From an uncultured Clostridia bacterium (GTDB lineage: Bacteria; Bacillota_A; Clostridia; TANB77; CAG-508), in NCBI GenBank assembly GCA_947588915.1, contig CANPZA010000012.1:1-22255 (forward strand): a stretch of 22,255 nt of DNA, read 5' to 3'. Under the pieces are notes generated by a model. That model did not search any database, was not told where the DNA came from, and saw only the letters and a list, made by a program, of their open reading frames with translations. Below, piece after piece: positions 18,517-22,255 of this stretch. Within the stretch, counting starts at the first letter, position 1, and each line of letters starts with the position of its first letter. The translations under genes were made by a program, and so were the position numbers.

Positions 18517-19698
18517 TTATATTTTTATTTTTCCATTTTCTATTTTGACTTTTCTTATTGGAATTGAAACTAACGGGCGGACTCCATTGCCGGTGTAGTC
18601 ATAATTGTAGTAGTTCATAAATCCGCGACCGTACACACGGCACATAGAGTTGGTGCCTATACTACTAGGTGAAGCCAGCCAGTATGAAAACCCATTATTG
18701 TATAAACCATCTTCTCCATCTGGTTTTGTTTTTGGTAATATTGTCTTTTTTATTAGATCACTATCATATAAATTAGCTGGTTTTGTAGCATCATATCCAG
18801 CTTCTGTTACATCCCCTGCTTCTAATGAAACCTCTTGCACATGTGTTTGTGGTATACTTGCATTCCATGAGTCTATAAATAATTCTTTTGTTGGTCCTCC
18901 TACTGCATATGTTGCACCTTTTCCTTTGTTTACATATGCAGTCCAATTTTCTGGATCACACAAATATGCTGTTGCTTTTGAGCGATTTTCTGGATCTGTC
19001 ATACCTTTTTCATACCATAAACTATTATATGTTTCATTATATTTTGCTCCATAACCTGTTTTAAATACATCATCTGTTGCTCCTACATATTCATCACTTG
19101 CATTTTTTCTTTTTAATGGTATTCCACTACTACCAGTTCCAAATGCATCTTCATCATTATATTTTATTGTATTTGATGATATTAAAAACATTTCTTCATT
19201 ACTTGCATAAAATATTCTCCATGCTCCTACTTTATCAAGTTTCTCTGTATACTCTTCTACTATTTGTCCTATATGTTCATTTATTTCCTCTGCTGTTATA
19301 GTATATATTTCATCTTCATAGATAATATATCCATCTTTTGTTTCTATATATTTTCTTCCACTTTCATCTGTCTTTACTTGTGGATTTTCTGAATTATAAT
19401 CATTATCATATTTTGTAAATATGTCATCTAATTCTTTTTCACTTATCTTTCCATTTCCGTTTTCTACTTGTTTTGATATTATATCTGTCTTTATCTTTTC
19501 CACAATTTCTGCTCTTCTTTGTGTTTTTTCTGCTTTTCCTGCTTGATTTAGTATTCCCTCATCTCCTGTTAACGTTGCAATTGTTACTCCTGCTAAAATT
19601 AACAAGACTATGATTGTTATGACAAGAGCTATTAAAGTAATTCCTCTTGCTTCTTTTAATATTTTGTTTTGTTTCATTTTTACTTTTGGTTTGTACAT
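18517..19698 (-). CDS. prepilin-like secreted protein with C-type-lectin-like (DUF6273-type) C-terminus
   Basis: The 393-residue protein has GGAGG six bases before the ATG. The N-terminus KEARGITLIALVITIIVLLI is a type IV prepilin signal: cleavage is predicted at G19^I20, followed by the hydrophobic helix. Position +5 is Ala rather than the usual Glu. A charged linker (about 45-140) precedes a globular domain ending YWLASPS...GVRPLVSI, the hallmark of DUF6273/formylglycine-type lectin folds in gut Bacillota. Bases 18540-18660 are far more GC-rich than the rest of the gene, with CGC, CCG, GGC and ACC codons rare elsewhere here. The gene is likely monocistronic, with its own promoter and terminator. 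Confidence 0.8.
   Translation of the reverse strand: MYKPKVKMKQNKILKEARGITLIALVITIIVLLILAGVTIATLTGDEGILNQAGKAEKTQRRAEIVEKIKTDIISKQVENGNGKISEKELDDIFTKYDNDYNSENPQVKTDESGRKYIETKDGYIIYEDEIYTITAEEINEHIGQIVEEYTEKLDKVGAWRIFYASNEEMFLISSNTIKYNDEDAFGTGSSGIPLKRKNASDEYVGATDDVFKTGYGAKYNETYNSLWYEKGMTDPENRSKATAYLCDPENWTAYVNKGKGATYAVGGPTKELFIDSWNASIPQTHVQEVSLEAGDVTEAGYDATKPANLYDSDLIKKTILPKTKPDGEDGLYNNGFSYWLASPSSIGTNSMCRVYGRGFMNYYNYDYTGNGVRPLVSIPIRKVKIENGKIKI
18543..18660 (-). other. GC-rich C-terminal segment, candidate diversified (DGR variable) region
   Basis: This codes for about residues 347-385, from the Cys-Arg-Val-Tyr-Gly-Arg-Gly stretch to GNGVRPLVSI. It contains a run of NAY/NNC codons (AAC TAC TAC AAT TAT GAC TAC ACC) of the kind left by adenine-targeted mutagenesis of AAC/AAT template codons. 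Four CGG triplets occur here on the minus strand region but none is in-frame. No reverse transcriptase or template repeat is in the window. Confidence 0.4.
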
Positions 19699-19937
19699 TT
19701 TTTCCTCCTTCTTTTGTTTATGTAATTTTATTACTACATTTACACATAATTTATATCACATTTAGTTATATTTTTTCAATAGCTTTTAAAAAATATTCAT
19801 TAATTTTTATAAGTTTTTATTTTCTTGTTTTTAATAGACATTAATAATATATATTTTATTAAAAAATCAATAAAAATTTTAAATTTTTTTATTTTTATTC
19901 TTTACTGCATTTTTTTGTTGATTTTTGGAGGTTTTAG
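19699..19937. promoter_or_regulatory. intergenic region with promoter of the prepilin-like gene
   Basis: On the minus strand TTGAAA (19779-19774), an 18-base spacer and TATAAA (19755-19750) form a plausible promoter about 50 bases before the prepilin-like ATG. The rest is extremely A/T-rich with no gene seen. On plus, TTTTGGAGG at 19924-19932 is the RBS for the small ORF that follows. Confidence 0.5.
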
Positions 19938-20112
19938 ATGAAAAAATTTAATAATAAACGTAATGTAATCGGTAATTTAATAAAAAAACATATAGAAAAA
20001 ACAATATACAAAAGCCAAAACTTCTATAAAAAATTTTGAATTAATTGGCTTATATATTGTTTTAGATACTAATTTTTCAGAATTGAAAAAAATTGTTGAA
20101 GATTATACATAA
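19938..20112 (+). pseudogene. tiny plus-strand ORF, probably one gene split by a frameshift in an A run
   Basis: TTGGAGG lies six bases before an ATG that opens 34 codons (MKKFNNKRNVIGNLIKKH...) ending TGA at about 20039. The overlapping +1 frame continues NFELIGLYIVLDTNFSELKKIVEDYT to TAA at 20112. Skipping one A in the AAAAAA run near 20029-20034 would join the two parts into a protein of about 60 residues. I do not recognise it. No in-frame CGG is present, so this break differs from the other eight. It may be a decayed gene, a slippage site or a base-calling error. Confidence 0.4.
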
Positions 20113-20123
20113 AAAATTTTTTA

Positions 20124-21014
20124 TCAATATCTCCATTTTGGTACATATTCTTCCTCATGTTCTCCTAATTCTTGGACATATCCATTTTTTATATCTAATT
20201 TTTCTATGTAATTTTCAATTTCTTTCCACTCTTCTTTTGTTAATTTTCTATTTAATTCATCCACATTTTTTGCTTTATATGTGGGAAAATATTGTGCCAT
20301 AATACTTATATATATGTCTTCTGGTAAATTTTCCTTAATCCATTTTAAAACTTTTTTACTATTCAAAATTTGGTTTGGTAAAACTAGATGTCTTACTATT
20401 ACTCCTTTTGTTATTATTCCATCTTCATTAAACTTTGGTACTCCTACTTGTCTTACCATTTCTTTTATTGCACTTTTTGCAACATCAAAATAATTATTCA
20501 CCTTTGAAAATTTCAAAGCTAATTCATTATCTGCATACTTTAAATCAGGTAAAAAAACATCTATAAATCCTTCTAATAATCTTAAAGTTTCAACCTTTTC
20601 ATAACCATTTGTATTATAAATAATCGGAATATTAAGTCCATTTTTCTTTGCTATTTTTAGTGCTTCTATTATATGAATAGGATAACTTGTCGGTGTTACT
20701 AAATTTATATTTTCTACTCCTCTTTCTTGTTGCTTTAAAAATATTTCTGCTAATTCTTCTATAGATATATCTTTCCCTTTACCTAATTGGCTTATTTCAT
20801 AATTCTGACAAAAAACACAATTTAAATTACAATTTGAAAAAAATACAGTCCCAGAACCACTTTTGCCACTAATACATGGTTCTTCAAAATTATGAATACT
20901 ATATAAAGCAATTCTTACTTTATCAGAACTCTTACATCTACCTATTTTACCTTGTATCCTATTTATATTACAATTATGTGGACATATATCACACTTTTCT
21001 AATTCATTTAACAT
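20124..21014 (-). CDS. radical SAM protein, PflX / pyruvate formate-lyase-activating-like (COG1313)
   Basis: The 296-residue protein begins MLNELEKCDICPHNCNINR. The N-terminal cysteines (8, 11, 15, 27) are typical of the PflX-like family. The radical SAM motif is NCNLNCVFCQNYEIS, with Cys62, Cys66 and Cys69 (CX3CX2C). Further conserved parts are GVENINLVTPTSY, YNTNGY, DVFLPDLKYAD and VIVRHLVLPN. The family is assigned from these motifs; its substrate is not established. GAGGAAAA precedes the ATG, and the gene follows the hypothetical upstream by 12 bases. Confidence 0.85.
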   Translation of the reverse strand: MLNELEKCDICPHNCNINRIQGKIGRCKSSDKVRIALYSIHNFEEPCISGKSGSGTVFFSNCNLNCVFCQNYEISQLGKGKDISIEELAEIFLKQQERGVENINLVTPTSYPIHIIEALKIAKKNGLNIPIIYNTNGYEKVETLRLLEGFIDVFLPDLKYADNELALKFSKVNNYFDVAKSAIKEMVRQVGVPKFNEDGIITKGVIVRHLVLPNQILNSKKVLKWIKENLPEDIYISIMAQYFPTYKAKNVDELNRKLTKEEWKEIENYIEKLDIKNGYVQELGEHEEEYVPKWRY

Positions 21015-21026
21015 TTCTTTTTCCTC

Positions 21027-21716
21027 TTACTGGGGTAAAGTTGTGCCTGTCCCAACTTTACCTATATAAATTTTTCCATCTTTTTCTTTTAATAAAATTT
21101 TCTTTTTACTAAATTTATCTATATTTCTTTTTACAATATCTATTTCTTCTTCTTGATTTGAACCAGAGGCTCTACTTATTTCTTCTTGTTCTAAGTTTCT
21201 TATAATAATATAATTTTCAGAGTTTTCCTCTAATATTGGTGAATAATCTTCTAAATATTCTACTAATTCTATTTCATAACCTTGTTTTGTTCTTTCTATT
21301 TGATTTATTAAAAATAATGTTCCTTGTTCATCTATTTCATTTTCCTCTATTTCATATATATTTTCTGTTTGATTATATTTTAAATATTCTGTTCCTTCTT
21401 TTGGAAATTTTTTTGTAAAGTCTTCTCCAAATATTTCTTGAGCTTTTTCTTGTAATTTTTCATATGTTATTTTATCATCTTCAATATTTTTTTCGACAAC
21501 TTCCCATATCCATTTTTCATCAGCTTGATTTATATTTTCAAAATATGGTATTGGCTCTCCTATTATTTCTTTTTCTAGATATATTTGATTTATATAATTT
21601 TCTATTTGCTCTATTTCTTGTATTGTTATACTACTTTTTATTGATGTGTTCTTATATATAATCATTCCTATGAATATAATTATTAAAATTATTATGATAA
21701 CAATAAATTTCTTCAT
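21027..21716 (-). CDS. hypothetical membrane-anchored protein
   Basis: I do not recognise this 229-residue protein. An N-terminal helix MKKFIVIIIILIIIFIGMII anchors it, with an acidic, Glu/Ile-rich extracellular remainder. The last 11 residues (GKVGTGTTLPQ) are entirely encoded by the REP-like palindrome at 21034-21062, so repeat insertion seems to have rewritten the C-terminus. GGAGG lies five bases before the ATG. It is probably co-transcribed with the PflX-like gene. Confidence 0.7.
   Translation of the reverse strand: MKKFIVIIIILIIIFIGMIIYKNTSIKSSITIQEIEQIENYINQIYLEKEIIGEPIPYFENINQADEKWIWEVVEKNIEDDKITYEKLQEKAQEIFGEDFTKKFPKEGTEYLKYNQTENIYEIEENEIDEQGTLFLINQIERTKQGYEIELVEYLEDYSPILEENSENYIIIRNLEQEEISRASGSNQEEEIDIVKRNIDKFSKKKILLKEKDGKIYIGKVGTGTTLPQ
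21034..21062. repeat. REP-like palindrome, copy 3 (perfect stem)
   Basis: GGTAAAGTTG (21034-21043) and CAACTTTACC (21053-21062) form a perfect 10-bp stem with a TGCCTGTCC loop. The inverse copy is at 4468-4496, and the core is shared with 8768-8851. Confidence 0.85.
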
Positions 21717-21732
21717 TTTTACCTCCGTTTTT

Positions 21733-21762
21733 ATTTTATCATAATTTATTTTTTACATTCAA
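21733..21762 (-). promoter_or_regulatory. promoter of the hypothetical/PflX-like pair
   Basis: On the minus strand TTGAAT (21762-21757), an 18-base spacer and TAAAAT (21738-21733) have a TG upstream of the -10. Confidence 0.5.
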
Positions 21763-21808
21763 TAATTTATGGTAAATATTTAAAAATTTATTTTATTAAA
21801 TCAAAAAA

Positions 21809-21846
21809 GAATAATAAATAATTCTCTATAAATTTATTTATTATTC
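21809..21846 (-). terminator. terminator downstream of the Rpn remnant
   Basis: A perfect 13-bp stem GAATAATAAATAA / TTATTTATTATTC is followed on the minus strand by TTTTTTG. The remaining 180 bases up to the Rpn stop codon show no gene. Confidence 0.65.
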
Positions 21847-22023
21847 CTTAATTATTTTTATCCTTTATTGTCATGTTTAAATCATTTTTCCCTACTATTT
21901 CTTCAAGAAAAGAAATAAAAAACTTTTAAGCCTTTGAAAATTGGAAAAACAGTCTAAAGAAAAATTAACCTTATGAAAAAATCCAAAGTTATTGTAAATT
22001 GGCAAATAAATAATAAATTTCAT

Positions 22024-22188
22024 TTATGCCATACCCTTTACTTTATCTAATTCTTCTTTACTTATTCCCATATATTTCATTATTTTTTCTTCTGTTTCTC
22101 CTGATTCTAACATATTTTTTACTGCTTCTTTTAATAGCATCATTTTTCCTTTTATTTCTCCTTCTTTTCTTCCTCTTATGAATCTATG
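22024..22188 (-). pseudogene. C-terminal remnant of an Rpn-family (PD-(D/E)XK nuclease/transposase-like) protein
   Basis: The open frame reads RFIRGRKEGEIKGKMM...LKEAVKNMLESGETEEKIMKYMGISKEELDKVKGMA. This matches the charged, helical C-terminal end of Rpn/COG5464-type proteins (E-G-x-x-E-G-K, then a short MxIS-EEL helix). The N-terminal nuclease domain is missing: an in-frame TGA lies at the junction with the IS end at 22187. The gene was probably cut by the insertion. Confidence 0.6.
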
Positions 22189-22255
22189 TCAAGTTTTTGG
22201 ACACAAAATCGTGTAATTTTTATGCTGATATTTTTTCTACTTCATAAGGTATTTG
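22187..22255 (-). mobile_element. end of an insertion sequence with the C-terminus of its transposase (partial)
   Basis: TGTCAAGTTTTTGGACAC at 22187 begins with TG and looks like a terminal inverted repeat. To its right the minus strand ends an ORF with QIPYEVEKISA and a TAA, similar to IS3-type integrase-domain C-termini (…TPYEV…). The rest lies outside the window, so the family is uncertain. Confidence 0.5.

Noticed and set aside
18650..19054. 134-codon plus-strand ORF opposite the prepilin-like gene
   Set aside because: It is antisense to a gene with a clear signal and domain; no start signal is seen.

Overview
The window is very AT-rich DNA (roughly a quarter to 30 % G+C by eye). It has AGGAGG-type ribosome binding sites, AGA as the main arginine codon, and Bacillota gene neighbourhoods: era-yqzL-recO, rpsO-pnp, queA-tgt, and a BceAB-type ABC transporter. 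It looks like a chromosomal segment of a gut-type clostridial Bacillota. Nearly every gene lies on the minus strand; only a small ribbon-helix-helix gene and one tiny, probably broken ORF are on plus.

Layout from left to right; minus-strand transcription runs right to left. 1-1598: BceAB-like permease (cut by the window edge) and ATPase. 1599-1962: their promoter, a direct-repeat regulator site and terminators. 1963-4453: era, yqzL, recO and long-form hpf, read in that order. 4586-5878: a family 4 glycosyltransferase. 6049-7596: a WG-repeat membrane protein. 7612-9879: queA and tgt, with a large REP-like hairpin between them. 9902-11262: a membrane-anchored HExxH metallopeptidase. 11314-13441: pnp with a long leader hairpin. 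13669-13932: rpsO. 14164-14364: RHH protein (+). 14538-18313: thyA, folA, coaE, an MBL hydrolase and a spore-photoproduct-lyase-like radical SAM gene in one operon. 18517-19698: a prepilin-like protein with an unusually GC-rich, possibly diversified C-terminal segment. 20124-21716: a membrane-anchored hypothetical and a PflX-type radical SAM protein. 22024-22255: a truncated Rpn-family gene abutting the end of an insertion sequence.

The main discovery is a set of eight identical '+1' interruptions in six otherwise intact genes: the BceB-like permease, the BceA-like ATPase (2), recO, tgt, the metallopeptidase (2) and pnp. In every case the coding strand reads NNN-CGG-N in the zero frame, and the protein family sequence resumes perfectly if the C is skipped and GGA or GGT is read as glycine. 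I searched the minus strand for every CGG. Eight lie in-frame, and all eight are these shift points. Eighteen others lie in genes out of frame (7 as NCG-G, 11 as NNC-GGN) and are read normally. Not one CGG is used as an ordinary arginine codon. This is what one expects if CGG is an unassigned codon and CGGA/CGGT is decoded as a four-base glycine codon or triggers efficient +1 frameshifting. Such decoding would be needed to make RecO, Tgt, full-length PNPase and the transporter ATPase. A systematic sequencing artefact is the main alternative, and read-level and tRNA checks would settle it.

Secondary points are a dispersed REP/RAYT-like palindrome family (core GGGACAGG), an OmpR-type direct repeat upstream of the ABC operon, a pnp leader hairpin resembling an RNase III target, and a candidate diversity-generating-retroelement target region in the prepilin-like gene.
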